Shown piece by piece: positions 1-5,844 of a stretch of 5,844 bases of DNA. Within the stretch, counting starts at the first letter, position 1; every line of letters begins with the position of its first letter. The DNA is taken from NCBI GenBank assembly GCA_038323965.1, contig JBBQHM010000130.1:1-5844 (forward strand). Direction: 5' to 3'. The notes beneath the pieces were generated by a model that worked only from the letters and a program-made list of their open reading frames with translations, was not told where the DNA came from and did not search any database. Source of the stretch: JBBQHM01 sp038323965 (GTDB taxonomy: Bacteria; Verrucomicrobiota; Verrucomicrobiia; Chthoniobacterales; UBA10450). The position numbers and the translations under genes were made by a program.

Positions 1-1505
1 CGCACATAGGTCATGCCTACGAGAAGGTGCTGGCCGACGTGCTCGCGCGTTTTCACCGGATGAAGGGGGAGGAAGTTTTCTTTTTGACGGGCGTCGATCA
101 GCATGGCCAACAGGTCCAGCAGTCGGCGCAGCGCGAAGGCGTCGAACCACAACAATTCGTCGATACGCTTACCGACAAGTTCATCGCGCTTTGGTCGAGA
201 CTCGATGTGAAATACGATCGTTGGGCTGCGACCACCGACGATCTGCACAAGGCGTGTGTGCGCGGAATTTTGCAGCGCCTTTTCGACGACGGCCAGATTT
301 ACAAGGAGAAGCAGGGCGGGCACTACTCGATTCGTCAGGAACAATTCCTGACCGATAAGGAGCGCAACCAGAGTGGTGAGTTTGGTCCGGAGTGGGGGAC
401 AACCGAATTCCGTGAGGAAGAGAATTACTATTTCCGGTTGGCGCAACATCGCGATTGGTTGCTGGCTTTGCTCGATTCGCGAAGTGATCTGATATTGCCG
501 GCGTTCCGACAGAAAGAGCTGCGCAACGCAGTGGAGAAGCTCTCGGGCGATCTCTGCATCTCACGCCCGAAATCACGTCTCGACTGGGGAATCGAACTGC
601 CGTTCGACGCCGATTTTGTCTCTTACGTCTGGTTCGATGCGCTGGTCAACTACATCAGCTTTGTGGACTACCGCGGCGATGAGCCTTACGCGCAACAGCC
701 GCCGGCATTCCGGGAGCGATGGCCCGCGCTGCACGTCATCGGAAAAGATATCCTGATTCCCGCGCACGGCGTCTACTGGCCGATCATGCTGCATGCGATG
801 GGATTTCCTGATGATGCGATCCCCCAGTTTCTGGTGCACGGCTGGTGGAACATCGCCGGTGCCAAGATCAGCAAATCGTTAGGCAACGTGGTGGATCCCG
901 ATGCGCTGGCCGACAAGTACGGGACGGAAGCGCTCCGCTATTATTTGATGAGCGATATCACCACGGGCGGCGACTCCGACTTTTCGGAAGAGCGTCTGGT
1001 GACCCGTTACAACAGCGATCTCGCGAACTCGTTAGGCAATCTGCTCAATCGATCACTCAGCATGGCGCAACGTTATCGCGATGGGATTATTAAACGCGCG
1101 AGTGCGAGTTCGCCACTGGCAGCGCTCGCTGCTGACTTAGTGAACGATTACGAGCGAATGATGGCTGCATTTAACGTGCAATCGGCGGTTGATCGGTTGG
1201 GCGTTTTTCTCACGGCTTGTAATGCTTACATCGAGACGACGGCGCCGTGGAAATTAGCGAAAACTCCGGAACGCGCGTCCGATCTCGATGAAGTTCTCGC
1301 CGGGCTCGCGGAAGCGCTGCGCTTTGCCGCGATCTTGATTTCACCGTTAATGCCTAAATCCGCCGGCGCCATCTGTGGGCAATTGAATTGGACAGGCGAA
1401 CTGCGACTCGACGCGGCGAAGTGGGGAGCGTTGCCGGATGGGCATCGACTGGGCAAACCAACACCGTTGTTTCCACGGATTGAGGCAGAAGAAGCAAAAG
1501 CTTAA
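1..1505 (+). CDS. metG: Methionyl-tRNA synthetase (5' end outside window)
   Basis: Class I aminoacyl-tRNA synthetase that charges tRNA-Met with methionine in the cytoplasm. The frame is open from the window edge; the first complete codon is at base 3 and reads straight into HIGH (residues 1-4 of the visible 500), the ATP-binding signature normally near the N-terminus, so only about 10-20 residues are probably missing. The second signature is KISKS (864-878, residues 288-292), a conservative variant of KMSKS. The anticodon-binding helical domain is recognisable: DLANSLGNLLNR carries the Asn (346) and Arg (350), and APWKLAK carries the Trp (416), that match the anticodon-reading residues of E. 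coli MetRS. The connective-peptide knuckle (about 300-440) has no cysteines, so it should not bind zinc. The protein ends at LFPRIE plus a short tail, without the Trbp111-like C-terminal domain. A GTG at 27 is internal, not the start. The gene converges on folC 13 bases away. Confidence 0.96.
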   Translation, partial: HIGHAYEKVLADVLARFHRMKGEEVFFLTGVDQHGQQVQQSAQREGVEPQQFVDTLTDKFIALWSRLDVKYDRWAATTDDLHKACVRGILQRLFDDGQIYKEKQGGHYSIRQEQFLTDKERNQSGEFGPEWGTTEFREEENYYFRLAQHRDWLLALLDSRSDLILPAFRQKELRNAVEKLSGDLCISRPKSRLDWGIELPFDADFVSYVWFDALVNYISFVDYRGDEPYAQQPPAFRERWPALHVIGKDILIPAHGVYWPIMLHAMGFPDDAIPQFLVHGWWNIAGAKISKSLGNVVDPDALADKYGTEALRYYLMSDITTGGDSDFSEERLVTRYNSDLANSLGNLLNRSLSMAQRYRDGIIKRASASSPLAALAADLVNDYERMMAAFNVQSAVDRLGVFLTACNAYIETTAPWKLAKTPERASDLDEVLAGLAEALRFAAILISPLMPKSAGAICGQLNWTGELRLDAAKWGALPDGHRLGKPTPLFPRIEAEEAKA

Positions 1506-1511
1506 AACGGG

Positions 1512-1527
1512 GCGCAACTCATTGCGC
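1512..1527. terminator. Possible bidirectional terminator hairpin between metG and folC
   Basis: A perfect 6-bp inverted repeat, GCGCAA-CTCA-TTGCGC, with a 4-base loop lies just after the metG stop and spans the last codons and stop of folC. On the minus strand it is followed within a few bases by a TTTT run (complement of 1503-1506). On the plus strand the following bases (gcattcttctaatt) are only loosely T-rich. Its place between two convergent genes with almost no spacer suits a shared terminator, but the stem is short and the U-tracts are weak, so this is an inference. Confidence 0.35.
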
Positions 1528-2733
1528 GCATTCTTCTAATTCGACGCCGTCGAGCGTCGCCAGCGCCTCGCCGGCAAAATGCAACGAGCCCGCGATAAGA
1601 ATTCGTGCCGGATTTTTCTGCGCGATGGTGAGTGCTTCAGACAATGACGACGCCACCCTGGCCGAAGTGTTGCGATCGATCCGACGCGCTAACTTAAGAA
1701 GCTCCAGTGCGGGCGTGGCGCGTTCACTGCGAATCGCCGGGAAAATAACGGTGTCGACAATTGGTAGCAAGAGGTTCAACAATTGAGCAGCGGGCTTATC
1801 CTGAAGTGCGGCGAAAATCAACGTTGGCCTCTCGTTCGGAAAGGTGGAGCGCCAGGTCTGGACCAACACCTCGACGCCCGCGGGATTGTGCGCGCCATCG
1901 ATCACGATCTGTTCGTTCCATTGTTGAAAGCGCGCGGGCCAGGTGACGTTCGCAAGACCTTCCGTAATGGAGTCGACCGGCGCTTCCAATTCGAGGGACG
2001 TAAACGCTGCGATCGCGAGCGAAGCGTTTGCTTTCTGATGTTCACCCGGCAACGCCACTCGAGGAGTACTCGAGGTGTCAGAAAGAAAGGTGAGTTTGGC
2101 AGCGCATTCCAGAGCTCTAGCGCGGATTACGCGTTCCGCTTCGGGCGCCTGCGGAGCCGACAGAACCCGGCTGCCGGGCTTGATGATCCCGGCCTTTTCG
2201 GCAGCGATTTCCGCGATTGAATTTCCGAGCCATTGCTGATGGTCGAGTGCAATGGGAGTGATGACAGCGACATGCGAAGGAACGGCGTTCGTCGCGTCCA
2301 GCCGGCCGCCCATTCCAGTCTCGAGCACGATGATCTCGCAGGCTTCGTTTTTGAAGTGGAGTAAGGCGAGAGCCGTCGAAATTTCGAAAAAAGTTGGGGA
2401 TGGACTCCAAGTCTGCGTCGCGCTGCGGATTCTTGTTAATCCATCGGCGACGCGGTCGGGCGATATCATTTCGCCATCGACCTGGATGCGTTCGCGAAAC
2501 GTAACGAGGTGCGGTGAGGTGTAGAGTCCCGTGTGATAACCGGCGGCGCGACAAATCGCGGCGATCATGGCGCAGGTGGAACCTTTGCCGTTCGTGCCCG
2601 CCACGTGGACAACGCGCGCGTTGAGTTCCGTCAATCCGAGGGTCTCGACTAGACGCTCGATGTTCTCGAGACCGAGCTTGATGCCGAAGCGCTGCAATCC
2701 GTACAACCAGGCGAGCGCCTCGTTGTAGTTCAC
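1519..2733 (-). CDS. folC: Bifunctional dihydrofolate synthase / folylpolyglutamate synthase
   Basis: Mur-ligase-family ATP-dependent enzyme that adds glutamate to dihydropteroate to make dihydrofolate, and usually extends the polyglutamate tail of reduced folates; cytoplasmic. Of its 404 residues, the P-loop GTNGKGST is at 46-53, the LYTSPHL omega-loop region at 70-76, ETGMGGRLDATN at 138-149, ITPIALDHQQWLG at 158-170, the EKAGI lysine at 180 (carbamylated in family structures), GEHQKANAS at 230-238 and the C-terminal-domain motif DGAHNPAG at 279-286. The length is slightly below the usual 420-430 residues but all blocks are present. The start is GTG at 2733-2731: it sits inside the accD stop (GTGA, 4-base overlap), and there is no clear Shine-Dalgarno, so translation is probably coupled to accD. 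Whether it does both reactions or only the polyglutamylation cannot be told from the sequence. The stop codon is TGA. Confidence 0.96.
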   Translation of the reverse strand: MNYNEALAWLYGLQRFGIKLGLENIERLVETLGLTELNARVVHVAGTNGKGSTCAMIAAICRAAGYHTGLYTSPHLVTFRERIQVDGEMISPDRVADGLTRIRSATQTWSPSPTFFEISTALALLHFKNEACEIIVLETGMGGRLDATNAVPSHVAVITPIALDHQQWLGNSIAEIAAEKAGIIKPGSRVLSAPQAPEAERVIRARALECAAKLTFLSDTSSTPRVALPGEHQKANASLAIAAFTSLELEAPVDSITEGLANVTWPARFQQWNEQIVIDGAHNPAGVEVLVQTWRSTFPNERPTLIFAALQDKPAAQLLNLLLPIVDTVIFPAIRSERATPALELLKLARRIDRNTSARVASSLSEALTIAQKNPARILIAGSLHFAGEALATLDGVELEECAQ

Positions 2734-3575
2734 TGCGCTTTCGTGAAGTAACGCAGAAATTGCGCGATCTGCTGGCGCAACCGACGGCGATGCACAATGA
2801 CATCGATGAGTCCGTGCTCTTCCAGAAACTCCGCGGTCTGGAATCCCTTCGGTAAATCCTGGTGCGTCGTCTCCTTGATTACGCGTGGTCCCGCAAACGC
2901 GATCATGCTGCGCGGCTCGGCGATGATGACGTCGCCCAGCGAGGCGAAGCTTGCCATGACACCGGCCGTGGTCGGATTCGTGAGCAGAGAGATATAGGGC
3001 AACTTTTTTTCGGCATGCCGCGCGAGCGCGCCACTTGTCTTCGCCATTTGCATCAGGCTCAGCATTCCTTCGTACATGCGCGCCCCGCCGGAGGCGGACA
3101 CGATAAGAACGCCGCGATTGTTGGCGGTACTGGTTTCAATCATGCGCGTGATGCGCTCGCCCACGACCGAGCCCATCGTGGCCGCAAGAAAATTAAAATC
3201 CATCATCGCAACGCCGACCGGAAATCCCTCGAGCGTGCCGTGGCCAGTCAGGACGGCGTCGATCAGTCCGGTGCTCGCCTGATATTTACTAAGTCTGTCT
3301 TTATACGACGCTACCCCCTGAAACCGCAGCGTGTCGACGGAGTGGAGGTCCGCGTCTTCCTCCGTGAAGCTTCCCGGATCGAGCAGACTTTCGACGCGCT
3401 CCTTGGCCGATTGCGCGAAGTGGTAATCGCACTTCGGGCAGACGCGCTGATTTTCCGTCAGCTCAATCTCGTGCACCACGTCGCCGCATCCTGGACATTT
3501 CTGGAAGAGCCCCTGCGGAATGTCCCTGCGTTTGCGGCCGTGGCTTTTGAGGGTTGGTCGTTTGAAAATAGCCAT
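2730..3575 (-). CDS. accD: Acetyl-CoA carboxylase, carboxyltransferase subunit beta
   Basis: Beta subunit of the carboxyltransferase half of acetyl-CoA carboxylase; with AccA it moves the carboxyl group from biotin on AccB to acetyl-CoA, giving malonyl-CoA for fatty-acid synthesis. Of 281 residues, an N-terminal four-cysteine zinc ribbon (C27, C30, C46, C49) precedes a crotonase-type fold with MGSVVGE (134-140), SASGGARM (160-167), the PTTAGV block (201-206) and the late FAGPRVI motif. I chose ATG at 3575 because MAIFKRPTLKSHG is the usual beginning in related AccD proteins; an in-frame TTG at 3620 would add 15 residues unlike the family. No good Shine-Dalgarno precedes either start. It is the first gene of a two-gene unit with folC. 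The genes for AccA, AccB and AccC are not in the window. Small departures: Ala204 where Gly is common (TTGGV) and Tyr168 where Gln is common (GGARMQEG). Confidence 0.96.
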   Translation of the reverse strand: MAIFKRPTLKSHGRKRRDIPQGLFQKCPGCGDVVHEIELTENQRVCPKCDYHFAQSAKERVESLLDPGSFTEEDADLHSVDTLRFQGVASYKDRLSKYQASTGLIDAVLTGHGTLEGFPVGVAMMDFNFLAATMGSVVGERITRMIETSTANNRGVLIVSASGGARMYEGMLSLMQMAKTSGALARHAEKKLPYISLLTNPTTAGVMASFASLGDVIIAEPRSMIAFAGPRVIKETTHQDLPKGFQTAEFLEEHGLIDVIVHRRRLRQQIAQFLRYFTKAQ

Positions 3576-3695
3576 GAGAACGAGTCGACGCCACGTCGCG
3601 CAGAGGGTGGTGCCGCACAATCGACGGGAGGGCAGTGACTAGTCAAGGAACTCGCGAAGGTTGCATGACGCTCTTCAATTCGGCAGCTTCGCAAA
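3576..3695. promoter_or_regulatory. Divergent spacer between accD and the sulfotransferase-like gene
   Basis: This 120-base non-coding stretch must hold the start signals for both divergent genes. On the minus strand, toward accD, there is a TTGACT box (complement of 3641-3646) followed after 18 bases by GATTGT (complement of 3617-3622), a good -35 with a poor -10 that would give a leader of about 35 bases before the ATG at 3575. I see no convincing sigma-70 promoter or Shine-Dalgarno for the plus-strand gene. The TTGACT box overlaps a 10-base palindrome. All of this is weak pattern evidence. Confidence 0.3.
3636..3645. repeat. 10-bp perfect palindrome TGACTAGTCA in the divergent spacer
   Basis: TGACT and AGTCA abut to form a perfect two-fold symmetric site. 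It overlaps the candidate -35 box of accD by five bases (3641-3645), where a repressor or activator dimer could act on either divergent gene. A palindrome this short can arise by chance, and only one copy is visible in the window. Confidence 0.25.
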
Positions 3696-4325
3696 ATGTC
3701 GTCCCGCACCTTGGTCATCTCATTCCATCGCAGTGGGCTCCACTGGCTCCGTCATGCGGCAGAATTTTTTGGCGGAATAAGGACGCCGGGCCGGGCCACG
3801 CATCTGATCGCGGAAGGGCCGATCCTGTTCGACCGCACGCACGACATCACCCGCCCAAACCGAAGTTGTCCGTTCATCGGGTTGCGTGATGCGGGCGGGA
3901 AAGAAATTTACCAACGGGTAGGGCTGCTGTTAAGGAATCCGTACGACACTTTTGTGTCGCATTATTTGCTCAGGAAGGATCTCCGTTTCAAACGCGCGCT
4001 CGCCGATTTTGAAACCTACGCCCTAAACATCGCCGGCTTCGAGTCGTTGGTGGAAGCAGAGCGTGAAGTGTTTCATTTTGAGGGGTTCGCCAGTGATGAA
4101 TCCGGCACGATGAACATGCTTGGATTTTTTGGCGTGGTGCCGAATGGATCGACGGACTTCAACGCACTCGTAGCATCATCAAAAGCATGGTATCGAGAAC
4201 ATCAAGGGCTGTTCGACAAAAGTGCGCGTCCGGAATTAAAGCCGCGTCAGCGCGAAGCGATACGCAAAATGCTGGCCGGTAAACTGGGAGCATCGTTCAG
4301 TAAATATCTCGGGCGTTATCATTAG
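3696..4325 (+). CDS. Small sulfotransferase-like protein
   Basis: Probable PAPS-dependent sulfotransferase-fold protein of 209 residues; the acceptor is unknown. What is seen: right after the start, VISFHRSGLHWLRH (7-20) matches the 5'-phosphosulfate-binding loop (usual form PRSGTTWL). LLLRNPYDTFVSHY (77-90) matches the 3'-phosphate-binding motif, with Arg80 and Ser88 at the canonical eight-residue spacing. THD at 48-50 offers a histidine (H49) where the catalytic base is expected. VFHFEGFASDESGTMNMLGFFGV (125-147) resembles the yEdL...FLGV segment of the family. Proteins of this family often have 250-300 residues, so this is a compact member, apparently complete rather than broken. The start ATG is set by an in-frame TGA at 3666 and by the loop position; no Shine-Dalgarno is seen. 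No signal peptide or membrane segment is visible. GC is about 54% over 3721-4320, below stretches of metG (59%) and comF (62%). Its stop interlocks with that of convergent comF. No glycan or sulfate-activation genes lie nearby. Confidence 0.82.
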   Translation: MSSRTLVISFHRSGLHWLRHAAEFFGGIRTPGRATHLIAEGPILFDRTHDITRPNRSCPFIGLRDAGGKEIYQRVGLLLRNPYDTFVSHYLLRKDLRFKRALADFETYALNIAGFESLVEAEREVFHFEGFASDESGTMNMLGFFGVVPNGSTDFNALVASSKAWYREHQGLFDKSARPELKPRQREAIRKMLAGKLGASFSKYLGRYH

Positions 4326-5050
4326 CCACGCGCGGCGGTGATGGCATGGACGGAGAGTGCGCCCGCTTTTTTCAGGACGCGTGCGCATTCACTTAGCGTT
4401 GATCCCGTGGTGAGAACATCATCCACCAGGAGCAGCCGCATGTTCCTGAGGTCGCAGTTTTCGCGCACGCGAAAGGCGCCGCGAAGATTCTCGATTCGCT
4501 CGGCGCGGTCGAACGCAGTCTGGGTCGTGGTGTAGCGCACGCGCTGGAGCGCTTCCTGCACTGGAATGTGGGAAGTTCGACCGAGGAGTTTTGCCAGGAG
4601 TGCTGCCTGGTTGAAGCCGCGCTCGCGTTCGCGTGCGGAATGGAGCGGGACGGGAATGATCGCCTGGAAGGTCCTGCCTTCGAGTCGCGGATCGCGCATT
4701 GCTTCCGCCAGCCAAGCCACGATGAGATGCTGGAGGTGAACCTGATGTCCGTACTTGAAGTCGTGAATTATGCGCCGTGCGATTCCACGACTGCGATACG
4801 CGGAAACAGCCGCATCGAAGTCCAGGTGGCGATGCGCGCAATTCACGCAGGTAAATTCTCCCTCGATTGCGCCGTAGAATTGCTCCGAGCATTTCGCGCA
4901 GAAGGGCGCAACGATCCGCGTAAGATTTTTCTCACAGGCGGCACAGAGGTGCGATTCGCGTTCCACGTCGGCTGAGCAAACCGCACAGGCCGGCGGATAA
5001 AGCAGCGACAGGATTGTGCTAAGCGGTTCGAGGTCGCGAATTCTGCGCAT
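4322..5050 (-). CDS. comF: ComF family protein (zinc ribbon plus phosphoribosyltransferase fold)
   Basis: Relative of ComFC/GntX, cytoplasmic proteins linked to uptake and handling of single-stranded DNA in transformable bacteria; also found in many species with no known competence. Of 242 residues, the N-terminal part is rich in paired cysteines (C22/C25, C36/C39, C51/C54, C68/C71), a double zinc-ribbon arrangement. It is followed by a type I phosphoribosyltransferase domain with IIHDFKYG (about 93-100), PVPLH, RGFNQA and the PRPP-binding loop LLLVDDVLTTGST (206-218, acidic pair D210-D211). The length is typical. The start is ATG at 5050-5048, inside the last 32 bases of the upstream CPBP gene, so the two are probably co-transcribed and coupled. 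Only a weak GGTGG lies upstream as a ribosome site. The stop TAA overlaps the TAG of the convergent sulfotransferase-like gene. No other competence gene is in the window, so a DNA-uptake role is by family only. Confidence 0.93.
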   Translation of the reverse strand: MRRIRDLEPLSTILSLLYPPACAVCSADVERESHLCAACEKNLTRIVAPFCAKCSEQFYGAIEGEFTCVNCAHRHLDFDAAVSAYRSRGIARRIIHDFKYGHQVHLQHLIVAWLAEAMRDPRLEGRTFQAIIPVPLHSARERERGFNQAALLAKLLGRTSHIPVQEALQRVRYTTTQTAFDRAERIENLRGAFRVRENCDLRNMRLLLVDDVLTTGSTLSECARVLKKAGALSVHAITAARG

Positions 5051-5844
5051 AGGAAAGCCACCACCGCAGTGCCAGCCACGAGATCGCCGCCGTGGCCAGC
5101 GGGATTAGTCCGACGAGAAGGCTTTGGCCGAGCCATGGCAGCGACATTGTCTTTTGATGGGCAAACTTGTTGAACACCCCGGCGGTAAAAATCCATCCCG
5201 CATGCATGCCGATTGGCAACCAAAGCGACTTCGTGCAGATCCGCGCATCGGCCAGGATGCACCCGAGCACAAACAGCGTGCAGAAGCTTCCGAGTAGAAG
5301 CGGGAGATTCGTGAACTGCGCAAAGGCGCGTGAGATCGAAACGAAGCCCGAGAACCACGCCACGATGACATTGGTTTGCTCAGGCGCCTTCAGAAAATGC
5401 AGCACCGCGAAAAGTGCAGCGCTCCAGATCACGGCTGACCAGCGTGAGAGCGAGCGCAATAAAACCCCGAGGATAAGGCCGCGGAAAAATGTTTCTTCGA
5501 TGAATGGCACCACCAGCGCTGCCATCGCTGCCGGCGCGATCCCGCTCCATCGCGGATGCGCGCGCAGGTTGTACCAGTGCGTTGCGATCAGAAGAGCTGC
5601 GCAGCAGAGTAGGGGAATGGCCGCTAGTCCAAATCCAACGAAGTAATCGCGCAACCATCGCTCGTTTCGTTCGAGCTTCAGGTCCGCTCGATTCCGGACC
5701 CGGATTAGTCGGAAAAGCGGCCAGAGCCAGACGAGGGCGGCAATCAGCAGCGAACGATGGAAGTAACTTTCGAAGTCGTAATGAGCAAGCCTGGGCAACG
5801 AGAGATGCAGCGCCGCCCATTGGCCCGCCCAATAGAGCGGGGGA
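5019..5844 (-). CDS. CPBP family intramembrane metalloprotease (5' end outside window)
   Basis: Integral membrane protein of the CPBP/Rce1-like (Abi) family of predicted glutamate-type or metal-dependent intramembrane proteases. The frame stays open to the window edge: fifteen further codons (PPLYWAGQWAALHLS) lie before a TTG at 5798 that could be mistaken for a start, so I treat the gene as 5'-truncated. Of the 274 visible residues, motif 1 EETFFR is at 116-121 (bases 5498-5481), motif 2 FAVLH at 145-149 (5411-5397), and motif 3 is GMHAGWIF with the histidine at 214. Several hydrophobic segments are clear, including LLIAALVWLWPLF, GLAAIPLLCCAALLIA, LLLGSFCTLFVLGCILA and a last one near LVGLIPLATAAISWLAL. 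The position four after the motif-3 histidine is Ile, where Asn is usual in Rce1-type members. The substrate is unknown; bacterial members act in peptide maturation, bacteriocin self-immunity or protein anchoring. It overlaps comF by 32 bases. Confidence 0.9.
   Translation of the reverse strand, partial: PPLYWAGQWAALHLSLPRLAHYDFESYFHRSLLIAALVWLWPLFRLIRVRNRADLKLERNERWLRDYFVGFGLAAIPLLCCAALLIATHWYNLRAHPRWSGIAPAAMAALVVPFIEETFFRGLILGVLLRSLSRWSAVIWSAALFAVLHFLKAPEQTNVIVAWFSGFVSISRAFAQFTNLPLLLGSFCTLFVLGCILADARICTKSLWLPIGMHAGWIFTAGVFNKFAHQKTMSLPWLGQSLLVGLIPLATAAISWLALRWWLSYAQNSRPRTA

Noticed and set aside
2117..2803. 228-codon minus-strand open frame across the folC 5' half and the accD end
   Set aside because: It overlaps folC in another frame, is very arginine-rich and shows no family motif, while folC has every expected block.
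3576..3620. Upstream TTG start for accD adding 15 residues
   Set aside because: The extension MCGTTLCATWRRLVL is unlike AccD N-termini, and the ATG at 3575 gives the usual MAIFKRP beginning. The candidate promoter would also place the transcript start downstream of the TTG.
2862..3638. 258-codon open frame on the plus strand opposite accD
   Set aside because: It is fully antisense to a clear accD; its translation is arginine/histidine-rich with no recognisable motif, as expected of a shadow frame in GC-rich DNA.
3665..3889. Short plus-strand frame from the ATG at 3665, preceded by GAAGG at good spacing
   Set aside because: It runs out of frame into the sulfotransferase-like gene and yields a motif-free peptide. 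The frame starting at 3696 carries the recognisable binding loops.
4310..4350. Terminator at the sulfotransferase-like/comF junction
   Set aside because: Only an interrupted GCCA/TGGC pairing with no U-tract was found, and it lies within comF coding sequence.
5799..5844. Taking TTG at 5798 as the true start of the CPBP gene
   Set aside because: The frame is open to the window edge with plausible hydrophobic protein sequence (PPLYWAGQWAALHLS), so the start is most likely outside the window.
1..5844. tRNA or rRNA genes, CRISPR arrays, insertion sequences, phage genes or a defence system
   Set aside because: No cloverleaf, regularly spaced repeat, transposase motif, terminal inverted repeat or phage/defence protein was seen; nearly all of the window is taken up by the six described genes.

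Overview
This 5,844-base window is compact, gene-dense bacterial chromosome. It holds six protein-coding genes; the two at the window edges are cut off. There are no RNA genes, insertion sequences, CRISPR arrays or long repeats that I can see. Base composition is moderately GC-rich: by hand count 59% over 601-900, 62% over 4381-4680 and 54% over 3721-4320. The forms of methionyl-tRNA synthetase (cysteine-free knuckle, GWW before the KISKS loop, no C-terminal tRNA-binding domain) and of AccD (MAIFKRP... N-terminus), together with the ComF/CPBP pair, remind me most of Verrucomicrobiota. That placement is from memory of the families, not from a search, and is only moderately certain.

Layout. Bases 1-1505 (+) are the 3' part of metG, entering exactly at the HIGH signature. 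It converges, with only 13 bases between stop codons, on a minus-strand pair: accD (3575-2730, carboxyltransferase beta subunit of acetyl-CoA carboxylase) followed by folC (2733-1519, dihydrofolate/folylpolyglutamate synthase), which overlap by 4 bases (GTGA). A 120-base divergent spacer (3576-3695) separates accD from a small plus-strand sulfotransferase-like gene (3696-4325). The stop codon of that gene interlocks with the stop of a minus-strand comF-family gene (5050-4322). ComF is in turn overlapped by 32 bases by an upstream minus-strand gene for a CPBP-family intramembrane protease (5844-5019, cut by the window end).

Functionally this is mostly housekeeping: translation (MetG), fatty-acid initiation (AccD), folate cofactor synthesis (FolC), a DNA-uptake-type phosphoribosyltransferase-fold protein (ComF) and a membrane protease. 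The accD-folC pairing is a familiar neighbourhood in many bacteria. The only accessory-looking gene is the sulfotransferase-like one, which is small, somewhat lower in GC than the stretches of metG and comF that I counted, and wedged between conserved genes. I did not find a convincing undescribed system; the findings are modest leads.
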